NCBI RefSeq assembly: GCF_037997115.1
Contig: NZ_CP150484.1
Coordinates: 3,408,356-3,449,780, forward strand
Length of the DNA: 41,425 nt
Direction: 5' to 3'
Source: Amycolatopsis coloradensis
Lineage (GTDB): Bacteria > Actinomycetota > Actinomycetes > Mycobacteriales > Pseudonocardiaceae
Shown: piece after piece, positions 15,011 to 21,800 of the stretch
Layout: each line of letters begins with the position of its first letter
Position numbering within the stretch: position 1 is the first letter of the stretch
Notes under the pieces: model-generated
Told to the model about the DNA's origin: nothing
The model's database searches: none
Seen by the model: the letters and a program-made list of their open reading frames with translations, nothing else
Position numbers and translations under genes: made by a program

Positions 15011-15628
15011 TCAGGGGTGTTTCGGCCTGGCCAGCGCGACGATGCCGATCACCCCGGCGACGACGAGCGCGACGAACACGAACAGCGCGGCCACCACGAA
15101 CACCACGCGGAAGCCGGTGGCGTCCGAGAGCAGCCCGCCGAGAACCGGTGCGGCCACCAAGGCGAGGACGCCGAGGCCCGCCGTCACGCCGGCCGCGACG
15201 CCGCGACCGGTTCTGAGACGCCGGATCAGCGCGACGGTCACACCGAGGACGGCGCCCGCGCCGAGTCCGTTGAGCGCCCGCCCGACCAGGAGCAAGCCGC
15301 TGCTGGGCCCGAAGGCGACCAGCAGCACGCCGAGGAGCATCAAGACGATCGCGGGCACGGTCACCGACGTCGGAAAGCGCGCGCCGAGCAGCAGGCCCGC
15401 GGGGAAGGCGATCGCGGCCGCGACGACATACGCCACGAGACCGTTCAGCAGCAGCGACTGGCTGGACATGCCCAGATCGATCTGCAGGGCCGACTCGCCG
15501 TCAAGCCGGTAGATCACGGTGAGCAGGAACAGGCCGATGAGCGCGGCGAACCCCGGTCCGATGACGAGCCACCAGGGAGGCGCGGCGGTCGGCTGCGAGT
15601 CGCGCTGGGTCGGCGTTGGCACGTACAT
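15011..15628 (-). CDS. Half-size MFS-like membrane protein
   Basis: 205 residues with only about six membrane helices, half of a normal 12-helix MFS carrier. LLVGRALNGLGAGAVLGVTVALIRRLRTGRG matches helices 4-5 of an MFS N-domain and GVTAGLGVLALVAAPVLGGLLSDATGFRVVF the segment after it. The stop is real and the C-domain is absent, so it either dimerises, has become a different kind of protein, or is a truncated gene. ATG 15628 is chosen; GTG 15634 is two codons upstream. TATAGG (15642-15637) is a good -10 only 8 nt before ATG. Convergent with the MarR gene, 3 nt apart. Confidence 0.75.
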   Translation of the reverse strand: MYVPTPTQRDSQPTAAPPWWLVIGPGFAALIGLFLLTVIYRLDGESALQIDLGMSSQSLLLNGLVAYVVAAAIAFPAGLLLGARFPTSVTVPAIVLMLLGVLLVAFGPSSGLLLVGRALNGLGAGAVLGVTVALIRRLRTGRGVAAGVTAGLGVLALVAAPVLGGLLSDATGFRVVFVVAALFVFVALVVAGVIGIVALARPKHP

Positions 15629-15658
15629 GGGCACAACCTATAGCGCACGGCGAGGTGG

Positions 15659-15811
15659 GTGGACCACTTCACGGGGAAGTCACTACTGCCTCCCTGCCTG
15701 GCGAGCGTGCGGGCCTTGATCGACGGGCTCGAGCAGGCCGCCTCGCGCCCGCTGACAGCCGGAAACCGCCGGATTTCGGTGATCCGGCAACTGGCGCCGA
15801 GGAATGAGTAG
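15659..15811 (+). CDS. Candidate 50-residue ORF or gene remnant
   Basis: GTG 15659 opens a 50-codon frame ending at TAG 15809-15811. It encodes an amphipathic helix, SLLPPCLASVRALIDGLEQA, then TAGNRRISVIRQLAP. GAGG lies 5 nt upstream. The residue pattern looks like protein more than chance, yet I recognise no family; it could be the C-terminal scrap of a lost gene at the border of the accessory region. Nothing else is seen in the 309-nt gap 15635-15943 apart from the promoter at 15882. Confidence 0.3.
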   Translation: MDHFTGKSLLPPCLASVRALIDGLEQAASRPLTAGNRRISVIRQLAPRNE

Positions 15812-15881
15812 TCCTACCTGCCTGGTTGTGGGTAAAACCGCTCGGAACGCTGTTTTCGCTGCTCATGGGTCATCTGACGGG

Positions 15882-15925
15882 TTGAATGGATACGCGTCGC
15901 TGTCGTAGGGTGACCATTGGTTACC
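15882..15925 (+). promoter_or_regulatory. Promoter and operator-like repeat of the WXG cassette
   Basis: TTGAAT (15882-15887), 18 nt, TAGGGT (15906-15911) is a plausible sigma-70-type promoter. GGTGACC (15909-15915) and GGTTACC (15919-15925) form an inverted repeat with one mismatch, spaced by 3 nt, overlapping the -10. GGGGAGG for the first gene follows at 15932-15938. Confidence 0.4.
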
Positions 15926-15943
15926 GACGACGGGGAGGCGTTT

Positions 15944-16258
15944 GTGACGGGTTATCAGGTGGTGGTCGACAAGATCCGCGGCACCGGTCATGCCGCGGGG
16001 CGCGTCGTCGACGGGTTGCGGGGCGCCGGGTGTCCGGCCGCGGTGCCAACGGGTGATCTCGGTATGCCTGGGTCGAGGGCGGCGCTGGCGATGGCTCGGG
16101 TCAAGCACATGTTGGTGTCTCGGCAGATGGGCTTCGAATCCCGGCTCGCTACCCACGCCGGGAACATGGCGAAGGCCGCGGACCACTATGCGGGCCGGGA
16201 GGATGCCGCGGCGGCGGATCTGAGTGTGCGGGCCCTGGGGCCGGTGAAGCCGAGCTGA
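15944..16258 (+). CDS. WXG100-like small helical protein (type VII-associated)
   Basis: 104 residues from GTG 15944, with GGGGAGG at 5-nt spacing. It is predicted to be two long helices (VVVDKIRGTGHAAGRVVDGLRG and KHMLVSRQMGFESRLATHAGNMAKAADHYAGREDAAAADL), with a C-terminal YxxxExxxA-like run (YAGREDAAA) similar to the type VII export signal YxxxD/E. A canonical WxG turn is absent. This is the pattern of actinobacterial ESX-associated helical proteins. The stop overlaps the next start by one base, so the hydrolase is its translational and probably physical partner. Confidence 0.7.
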   Translation: MTGYQVVVDKIRGTGHAAGRVVDGLRGAGCPAAVPTGDLGMPGSRAALAMARVKHMLVSRQMGFESRLATHAGNMAKAADHYAGREDAAAADLSVRALGPVKPS

Positions 16259-17955
16259 TGGTCAGCTGGGGTGAGGCGGCGCGGTGGAATCCAGCAGTGT
16301 TGCAGGAGGCGGTCGGACGGATCAACGCCGCCTACAACAAGCTTGTTGCTTGTTCGGATGATCTGCGCGACATCAACACGCCTGAGGGCTGGCATGGTGA
16401 CGCCGCCGGCGCGGCGGCGGCCGAGGTCAACCAGATCATCGATGGCCTAGAGGAGTATGCCGCCGACATCGCGGCACTGCGCCGAGCGGCAGGTGATAGC
16501 GGGGACGCGATCACCGGTGTGCAGAACGGGGTGCGGGAAGCCGAAGCGATCGCCTCGAGTAATCACTTCACGATCGCCCCGGACGGAGAAATCGTCGACA
16601 ACGGGGTGCCGGACGCACCGCCGGAGCAGACTCAACTGATCGCAGAGGAAAGAACCCGGCTCGCCGAGGAGCTCAAAGACCGGGTCGTACAGGTTTTGCG
16701 GCAGGCCACTGACATCGATGACGACTTGTGCGCGGTGTTGGAGCGGATCGAAGCCGGCAATGTCATCGATGCCACGGGGAACGACAACGAGAACACCAGC
16801 TTGGCCGCGGCCGGCAATTCGGGAGCTGTGAACGGTGCTTTGTCGGTCTTGGCTCCACCGCCGGTGGGGGCGGATCCGTCGACGAACGCCGCATGGTGGG
16901 CTGCTTTGTCCGAGGCGCAGCGCAAGCAGTTGATCGCGCAGCACCCGGACTGGGTCGGTAACCGGGACGGGGTGAAGGCCGCCGATCGCAGCAAGGCCAA
17001 CCTGAACCTGCTCGAGCAGCAGAAACACAGCTTCACCGAGGAGTTGGAGCGGCTCCGGCGGGAGGGGGGCGATTCTGATGAGATCGCGCGCCTTGAGCAG
17101 CGGGTGAAGGCGATCGACTCGATCACCGGCATGATGCACAACCCGGACGGCAGCCTGAACCCGAACCGGCAGCTGATGTCGCTGGATCTGACCGGTGATC
17201 ACCCGAAGGCGGCGATCGCCAACGGTGATGTCGACACCGCACAGCATGTCGCGGTGTTCACCCCCGGTATGAACTCCACGGTCGACGGGAACATGCCGGG
17301 CTACGTCAACGACATGCAGGGCGTTCGTCACAGCGCGGAGGACATGCTGCGCCGCGGCGGTGACATGTCGAACGTCGCCACGGTGACCTGGATCGGCTAC
17401 GAGCCGAGCACCGGCGACGACCCCGGCTCACTGTTGGGGTTGGCCACCGGCGAGAACTCGGCTCTCGGCGGAGACAAACTCGCGAAGTTCGATCAGGGAA
17501 TCAACGCTTCCCGCCCGACAGATCCGCACTTGACCGCGTTGGGGCATTCGCAAGGGTCGATCGTGACTGGGATCAGTCTCACCCATGGTGGTACTGGGGT
17601 CGATGACGCGGTGGTGTTCGGCTCGCCCGGTGTGGCGGATCATTTCGGGATCGACAACACCGCACGCGATCTGAAGGTCCCCGAGGGGCACGCCTACAAC
17701 ATCAAGGCCGACGGGGACCATGTCGCCCAGTACGTTCCGGAGATCTGGCGGTACGGACGTGCCCCGTATGCGATGGAGGGGATGAACCAGCTCTCGGCGG
17801 ACGCGGCCACAGGCCCGGACGGTGGCCGGCTCGCGGCATCGCATGGGCACAGTGAGTACACCCGGACGACGCCGGAAGGCGTCGACAGCACCAGCAAGCA
17901 CAATATCGCCGCGATCGTGGCCGACAGGCCGCAGCTGGCGATCCCCGCCCACTAG
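16258..17955 (+). CDS. WXG100-like/DUF1023 alpha-beta hydrolase
   Basis: 565 residues. About 1-100 is a helical WXG100-like domain (INAAYNKLVACSDDLRDI, TPEGWHGDAAGAAAAEVNQI with a WHG turn); 100-340 is helical linker with a KAADRSKANLNLLEQQKHSF coiled segment; about 330-565 is a DUF1023-type alpha/beta hydrolase with nucleophile Ser431 in GHSQG and likely Asp487 (DGDHV) and His531 (GHSEY). No Sec signal. Expected to be a type VII-exported or surface esterase/lipase-like enzyme; substrate unknown. It starts inside the stop of the previous gene and is followed 12 nt later by a lipoprotein gene. Confidence 0.88.
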   Translation: MVSWGEAARWNPAVLQEAVGRINAAYNKLVACSDDLRDINTPEGWHGDAAGAAAAEVNQIIDGLEEYAADIAALRRAAGDSGDAITGVQNGVREAEAIASSNHFTIAPDGEIVDNGVPDAPPEQTQLIAEERTRLAEELKDRVVQVLRQATDIDDDLCAVLERIEAGNVIDATGNDNENTSLAAAGNSGAVNGALSVLAPPPVGADPSTNAAWWAALSEAQRKQLIAQHPDWVGNRDGVKAADRSKANLNLLEQQKHSFTEELERLRREGGDSDEIARLEQRVKAIDSITGMMHNPDGSLNPNRQLMSLDLTGDHPKAAIANGDVDTAQHVAVFTPGMNSTVDGNMPGYVNDMQGVRHSAEDMLRRGGDMSNVATVTWIGYEPSTGDDPGSLLGLATGENSALGGDKLAKFDQGINASRPTDPHLTALGHSQGSIVTGISLTHGGTGVDDAVVFGSPGVADHFGIDNTARDLKVPEGHAYNIKADGDHVAQYVPEIWRYGRAPYAMEGMNQLSADAATGPDGGRLAASHGHSEYTRTTPEGVDSTSKHNIAAIVADRPQLAIPAH

Positions 17956-17967
17956 GAAGTTGATCAC

Positions 17968-18519
17968 GTGTTGTCACGAGTTGGGCTGATCGCGGCCGGG
18001 TTGACCGGCGTCGTGCTGCTGGCCGGGTGCAGCGATGGTCATGAGTATCTTGATCCACAACCCACGGGACCTTCGATGTCGAAACAGCAGCAGCAGGCGC
18101 AGTTGGCGACCCGGTCGACGCTGGACGAAGCCGTCGCGGGCTATGAGAAGCTTCGCGTCACGCTCCGAGACCGCCTCACCGCCGAGTTCGGTGTCACGCA
18201 GTGGATCGAGGAAACCGGGTCAGCCGAGTTCAGCGGATGCTCTCCGCAGTTCGCCGCGTTGAACCAGCAGGAAGCGGCTAAGAAGTTCCTGCCGCGGTGG
18301 TATGCGCCAACTTCGTTGCTCGCTCGGTGGGACCAGGTCAAGTCGGTGGTCCGCGAGGTCGCGGGCGGATCCGGGTTCACCACTGTGACACTTGACGTGA
18401 ACAAGGCCGGAGACGCCGAGCTCAACCTCACCGATCAGTTCGGTGCGCAGCTATCCGTCGGATCAGGAACGAACACTGTCGTGTCTCTGACCACGGGGTG
18501 CCACCTGATCAAGAAGTAG
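17968..18519 (+). CDS. Lipoprotein of the WXG/hydrolase operon
   Basis: 183 residues from GTG 17968 with AGGAAG upstream. A lipoprotein signal (LIAAGLTGVVLLAGC, lipobox LLAGC, Cys21) anchors it outside the membrane. The mature part has a Gln-rich linker, a helix (STLDEAVAGYEKLRVTLRDRLTAEFG), and a beta-rich domain with two further Cys (FSGCSPQ, TTGCHLI) that may form a disulfide. No family assigned with certainty, although similar lipoproteins follow DUF1023 genes in Pseudonocardiaceae. It may be a partner, immunity factor or cell-surface receptor for the hydrolase. Confidence 0.82.
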   Translation: MLSRVGLIAAGLTGVVLLAGCSDGHEYLDPQPTGPSMSKQQQQAQLATRSTLDEAVAGYEKLRVTLRDRLTAEFGVTQWIEETGSAEFSGCSPQFAALNQQEAAKKFLPRWYAPTSLLARWDQVKSVVREVAGGSGFTTVTLDVNKAGDAELNLTDQFGAQLSVGSGTNTVVSLTTGCHLIKK

Positions 18520-18552
18520 CGCCAGCTCCGACGATCGGTGAAGGAAAGCCGC

Positions 18553-18783
18553 GTGAACAAGTTCTCGACGTTCGGGCTCGACCGCGACGATGCCTCGTCT
18601 GTGCCTCGCACGCTGTTCGCGGTGGTATGCGTGGTACTGATGACGGTCGGTGGGCTGGTCGCGTTCACGCTCGGTGCGGGCGGGGCGATGAGCAGCGCCT
18701 CGTGCAGGCCGGGTGAGGAGTCATTTCTGTGCACCAGCAAGGGTCAGAACGTCGTGTTTGGCTCCCGCTCGTCGGCTGGGTAG
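18553..18783 (+). CDS. Small single-helix membrane protein
   Basis: 76 residues from GTG 18553, preceded by AAGGAAAG (18541-18548). One membrane helix (TLFAVVCVVLMTVGGLVAFTLGAGG) after a charged 23-residue cytoplasmic part, and a short outer tail with a Cys pair (SCRPGEESFLC). Starts 33 nt after the lipoprotein and is part of the same operon. Function unknown. Its last 55 nt overlap the start of another tiny membrane ORF in a different frame. Confidence 0.65.
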   Translation: MNKFSTFGLDRDDASSVPRTLFAVVCVVLMTVGGLVAFTLGAGGAMSSASCRPGEESFLCTSKGQNVVFGSRSSAG

Positions 18784-18917
18784 TGTCGATCGTTCTCGCC
18801 TGGCTGTGCGTCGCGCGCCTCGATCGGTGAAGCAAGTCGCTGTGGCTAGGTGTTGCTATGGGGGTGGCGGTCTTTTCTGTCGTCGTGGTTGTCGACTGGC
18901 TTATCGTGACCGATTGA
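18729..18917 (+). pseudogene. Overlapping two-helix membrane ORF interrupted by TGA
   Basis: GTG 18729 has GTGAGGAG (18713-18720) 8 nt upstream and opens a 33-codon ORF with a helix (VWLPLVGWVVSIVLAWLCVA) that stops at TGA 18828-18830. The same frame continues for 28 codons with a second helix (WLGVAMGVAVFSVVVVVDWL) to TGA 18915-18917. Two helices in one frame around a single stop suggest a two-helix protein of about 62 residues with a TGG-to-TGA type nonsense change, or a 33-residue peptide followed by relic sequence. ATG 18858 could also start the second part. Confidence 0.4.
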
Positions 18918-19299
18918 GCTACTGCGGGACCGAAGCCGGCAGGCAGCAGGGGGGCGCACACCTGACTCGCGACGCGCATGCAGGCTTCAGCCTGGCTCGG
19001 CCAGCAAGCGGCATCTGATGTCCGGGCGAACGTTCAGGTCCGAGACATGCGACGAGTGTCCATTGCGAACAAAGTACTTACGTCCATTCGGGATTTTAAC
19101 TGGGAGTGCTGCCGCGAAACTGGGCTCGCACTGTCCTGACAGCGATGTGCGCGCTGATGTCCGCCACGACGCGTTCGACGACAATCCGGTTCGTGAAATC
19201 GAGTCGCTGAGCTTGAAGCGGACGTCCGCCTGCTCCTTACGATCAGGGGATGCCGCGCGATGGGTCCTCGTCGACATCCAGGCCCTCCTGTCCGGCCTC
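18918..19299. other. Non-coding, degenerate sequence
   Basis: No convincing gene on either strand. Open frames lack ribosome sites, hydrophobic segments and recognisable motifs. The sequence is visibly less GC-rich than its surroundings. It contains the short hairpin CTGTCCTGACAG (about 19133-19144), the 12-bp palindrome GCGGACGTCCGC (19218-19229), and GATGTCCG twice (19018, 19156). This looks like eroded mobile-element or end-of-island DNA. Confidence 0.5.
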
Positions 19300-19611
19300 G
19301 GCTCCGGGATGGTGAATTGCTGGCGCTGGACTGGGGTACTCCGGTGGACCTTGACCAGGGGACCATCTGGATCCACCGCACAGTGACCCGGGTCACCAGC
19401 GTCGGACTGAAAGAGCACGGCCGGGATGCGCCGGATACACCGTCCGACTGGGTGATGGCCATCTGGAAGCGGCGATACGAGGCCTCGACGTCGGAATGGT
19501 GCGTCCCGTCCTCCATAGGCACGCTGAGGGACCCGGATAACACCTGAAAGCACGCCCCGTCGCAGGAAGGTCCTTGAAGAGCTGCACCCCGTGACCGGCG
19601 TGGTGTCGTGA
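19300..19611 (+). pseudogene. Tyrosine integrase remnant
   Basis: Around 19308-19547 one frame reads LRDGELLALDWGTPVDLDQG, then IWIHRTVTRVTSVGL, and SSIGTLRDPDNT, which matches the middle of actinomycete phage/AICE integrases (GELLALRWxDVDLDxG; GTLRDPDNT). A stop follows, and the homology resumes in another frame as RRKVLEELHPVTGVVS before TGA 19609-19611. The N-terminal arm-binding domain is missing, as is everything after it, including the catalytic HxxR and Tyr. Non-functional. It points towards the tRNA-Arg gene, the usual integration site for such enzymes. Confidence 0.75.
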
Positions 19612-19692
19612 GCGAAGCAGCCAACGCGGAGCTCCCCGTCCGACGCTGGAAGCCGGAATCAGGTGGGTTTGAAGTGGGTCGTGCGGATGAGG

Positions 19693-19722
19693 AACCCCTG
19701 GCCACTTGCGTGACCAGGGGTT
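19693..19722. terminator. Hairpin between integrase remnant and tRNA
   Basis: AACCCCTGG (19693-19701) and CCAGGGGTT (19714-19722) are a perfect 9-bp stem with a 12-nt loop; CAC/GTG inside the loop can extend it. TTTCCCTCT follows on +. It lies 15 nt past the tRNA 3' end on the minus strand, so it may terminate the tRNA transcript as well as + strand transcription. Confidence 0.6.
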
Positions 19723-19736
19723 TCCCTCTGGCGGCG

Positions 19737-19810
19737 TGCCCCCGGCAGGACTTGAACCTGCGACCTAGAGATTAGAAGGCTCTTGCTCTATCCAGCTGAG
19801 CTACGAGGGC
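19737..19810 (-). tRNA. tRNA-Arg (anticodon TCT)
   Basis: Read on the minus strand: acceptor GCCCTCG pairs with CGGGGGC (one T-G wobble), D arm GCTC/GAGC, anticodon loop CTTCTAA giving TCT (reads AGA), T arm GCAGG-TTCAAGT-CCTGC, discriminator A; CCA is not encoded. The anticodon stem is AGAGC/TCTCT, leaving a C31-T39 mismatch next to the loop. The -10-like TAAGCT (19852-19847) lies about 36 nt upstream. A fossil integrase lies 3' of it. Confidence 0.9.
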
Positions 19811-19922
19811 CGACGTCGGCGACGTTGGGTGTCGCCCAGCATCGGCAGCTTAGCCGTCGCCAATCTGTCGATCGTTCGACACCGCCAGATCGTTTCAGGT
19901 CGAGCCCACCCTTTTTTGGAAC

Positions 19923-19990
19923 GCCCGTGAGCGCGTCACGACGCGGGGTGACGCGCTCACGGGCCGGGGCCGCTTCGGGGGAGCGGCCCC
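19923..19990. terminator. Tandem perfect hairpins
   Basis: GCCCGTGAGCGCGTCA (19923-19938) pairs perfectly over 16 bp with 19949-19964 around a 10-nt loop. Next to it GGGGCCGCT (19966-19974) pairs over 9 bp with AGCGGCCCC (19982-19990). They lie between the stop of the I36-type gene (20053) and the tRNA promoter, both minus strand. No U-tract follows on the minus strand; GC-rich hairpins without one are common terminators in actinomycetes. The rest of 19811-20052 is empty. Confidence 0.65.
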
Positions 19991-20052
19991 TGGGTTCGCG
20001 CAGGTCGCGAGTCGACTCTTCCGCGAGCGACCGGCGCGAACCGCCGGGGTGG

Positions 20053-20442
20053 TCAGTCCCAGATCTTGAGGGCGCGAATCACGAACGGACCCTGGGGTAC
20101 GTAGGTGCCGCCACCCGGATAGGTGATGAAATCTCCTTCGGTCGTGCACTCCTCGCTTTGGTAAATCGTCACGTCCCTGCTCAGCCGGTTGACGAACGAA
20201 TGCCCGTCGAAGCCTTCGGGTAAGGGAATGCATTCGTCGGGATTGGAGGTGCGCAGGTCGAATTTGTGCACCGCGCCGCCGTACGATTCTTCGCCCCAGA
20301 CGCAGAACTCGCCCTTCTGGCAGGCGGGTTCGGGTGGCGCCGTGGCGGCGCTCGCGACTCCGGCGCTGGTCAGAAGGCCGACCATGGCCAGCAGGAGCAC
20401 GTGCGGGAGGCGGGCGCGCAGGTTGGTCAAACGTCGTTGCAT
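20053..20442 (-). CDS. Secreted peptidase-inhibitor I36-type protein
   Basis: 129 residues: signal peptide (LPHVLLLAMVGLLTSAGVASAA) cleaved near ASA-AT, then a mature part of about 95 residues with PACQKGEFCVWGEESYGGAVHKFDL, the CxxGxxCxWxxxxYxGxxxxF signature of the I36/SMI and beta-gamma-crystallin-like group. Four Cys suggest two disulfides. Secreted; inhibitor activity is known for the family founder only. GGGGGAGA lies about 9 nt before ATG 20442. Longer in-frame starts are rejected because they would bury the signal peptide. Confidence 0.85.
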   Translation of the reverse strand: MQRRLTNLRARLPHVLLLAMVGLLTSAGVASAATAPPEPACQKGEFCVWGEESYGGAVHKFDLRTSNPDECIPLPEGFDGHSFVNRLSRDVTIYQSEECTTEGDFITYPGGGTYVPQGPFVIRALKIWD

Positions 20443-20545
20443 GGCTGGGTTCTCCCCCGTGAATCGGCGGCTCGATCGCCGTCGGTGAATGTGTGATTCC
20501 ACGATGGCGCGCGGGGAAGGGTTTGTCTGCCCGCATTTCTACTTC

Positions 20546-20592
20546 TGTGGATAAGTAGTTGTGCGCCGCTCGATCGGGGCGAGTTGTCCACA
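20546..20592. other. Two DnaA-box-like 9-mers, inverted
   Basis: TGTGGATAA (20546-20554, i.e. TTATCCACA on -) and TTGTCCACA (20584-20592 on +). The first is the perfect bacterial DnaA box and the second the form preferred by high-GC actinomycetes. As inverted copies they could also form a 9-bp hairpin (one G-U pair) that terminates the LacI-type gene ending at 20630. Confidence 0.4.
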
Positions 20593-20629
20593 TATCACCG
20601 GGGCGCCTTGCGCGCGCTGGAATCGGCTG

Positions 20630-21709
20630 CTAAGCGGGCGCGGTGGAATCCCGGACGACCAGTTCGGCGGGTACCTCGGCGGGCGCGGGGACCTTCTCCC
20701 CGCGCAGCAGGCCCAGCACCAGTTCGCCGGCCGCCCGTCCTTTGGCGGCCAGGTCCTGCCGGACCGTCGTCAGCGGTGGTTCGGACCACCGCGCGGGTGG
20801 GACGTCGTCGTAGCCCACGACCGAAAGATCGCCCGGGACGGACAGGCCGAGCTGTCTGGTGGCCGAAATCGCCGCCACGGCCAGCAGATCCGACATGCAC
20901 AGCAGCGCCGTCGGCCGTGGCCGCCGATCCAACAGGCCGAAAGCGCTCGGGAGAGCTCCTTCGACCGAGAGCCCGGACGCCTCCCAGATCGGCACGTCCG
21001 CCGCCGGGATCCCCGCCTCGGCCAGCGTCTCCAGGTAGCCGGCCATCCGTTCGCGGTTGTCGTGGAACCGGCTGTTCCCGGCCTCGGCCGCGCTCAGTTC
21101 GCCGCCACGCGGCGCCGAGAGGCACTGCGCCGAGAAGATCCCGATCCGCCGGTGCCCGAGTTCCAGCAGGTGCCGGGCCGCCGCGGCCGCTCCCGCCCGG
21201 TCCGCCACGCCGATCCTCGCCGAACCGCGGATATGCGGCTGGTCGATCACCACCAGTGGCAGGCCCCTGTCCTGGACCGCGGTCAGCGCCGGCGCGCCGT
21301 CGGCCAGCGAATACGCCACCGCGATGTCGGCCTGCGCGGTCAGGATCCGCTCCGCGCGCGGGCCGCCGCTCTCGCCGTCGCCGGGCAGCAGCAGAAGGGC
21401 GTGCCCCTCGGGATCGACGACGGTCGAGAGCGCGTCGAGGGTGACCGACAACGCGGGATCCGAGAACGCCGTCGAAAGATTCGTGTCGAGCAGGACGGCG
21501 ATCGCGCCGGTGCGGCTGGTGGCGAGACTGCGGGCGGTCGGGTTCGGCCCCGCGTACCCGATTTTCTTGGCCGCGCGAAGCACCTCTTCCCGCAGCTGGG
21601 CGGACAGCTGATCGGGCCGGTTGTAGGCGTTGGAGACGGTCGCGCGCGACACCCCGACGGCGTCGGCGACATCGTCCAACGTCGGCCTTCGCCGTCGCGT
21701 GCTGGTCAC
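20630..21709 (-). CDS. LacI-family transcriptional regulator
   Basis: 359 residues. N-terminal helix-turn-helix PTLDDVADAVGVSRATVSNAYNRPDQLS, hinge helix PTARSLATSRTGAIAVLL, then a periplasmic-binding-like effector domain with GLPLVVIDQP and ALLCMSDLLAVAAISATRQLGLSVPGDLSVVGYDD near the end. GTG 21709 is used; TAGACT (21721-21716) lies 6 nt upstream with no Shine-Dalgarno, so the mRNA may be leaderless. Divergent from an MFS transporter with a LacI-type palindrome between. Probably represses itself and the transporter; the ligand is unknown. Confidence 0.92.
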   Translation of the reverse strand: MTSTRRRRPTLDDVADAVGVSRATVSNAYNRPDQLSAQLREEVLRAAKKIGYAGPNPTARSLATSRTGAIAVLLDTNLSTAFSDPALSVTLDALSTVVDPEGHALLLLPGDGESGGPRAERILTAQADIAVAYSLADGAPALTAVQDRGLPLVVIDQPHIRGSARIGVADRAGAAAAARHLLELGHRRIGIFSAQCLSAPRGGELSAAEAGNSRFHDNRERMAGYLETLAEAGIPAADVPIWEASGLSVEGALPSAFGLLDRRPRPTALLCMSDLLAVAAISATRQLGLSVPGDLSVVGYDDVPPARWSEPPLTTVRQDLAAKGRAAGELVLGLLRGEKVPAPAEVPAELVVRDSTAPA

Positions 21710-21746
21710 CGCCGCAGTCTAGGCGCTGACGGCGCCGGTGGACTTT

Positions 21747-21760
21747 CTGAAGCGCTTAAG
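21747..21760. promoter_or_regulatory. LacI-type operator
   Basis: CTGAAGCGCTTAAG centred on the perfect palindrome AAGCGCTT (21750-21757). LacI-family operators are palindromes with a central CG. It lies between the LacI start (21709) and the MFS start (21801), 38 and 41 nt away. Confidence 0.6.
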
Positions 21761-21800
21761 TCATTCTGGAGGAAGAGGAATCGAAAGGAGACTGGGGTCT

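Noticed and set aside
19218..19229. Perfect palindrome GCGGACGTCCGC as a regulatory site
   Set aside because: No gene start is near; in GC-rich DNA a 12-bp palindrome in 41 kb can occur by chance. Mentioned only as part of the degenerate region.
15600..19737. Second attachment-site copy of the tRNA 3' end
   Set aside because: I looked for the tRNA 3' half in this stretch by eye and found none, so no att pair is claimed.
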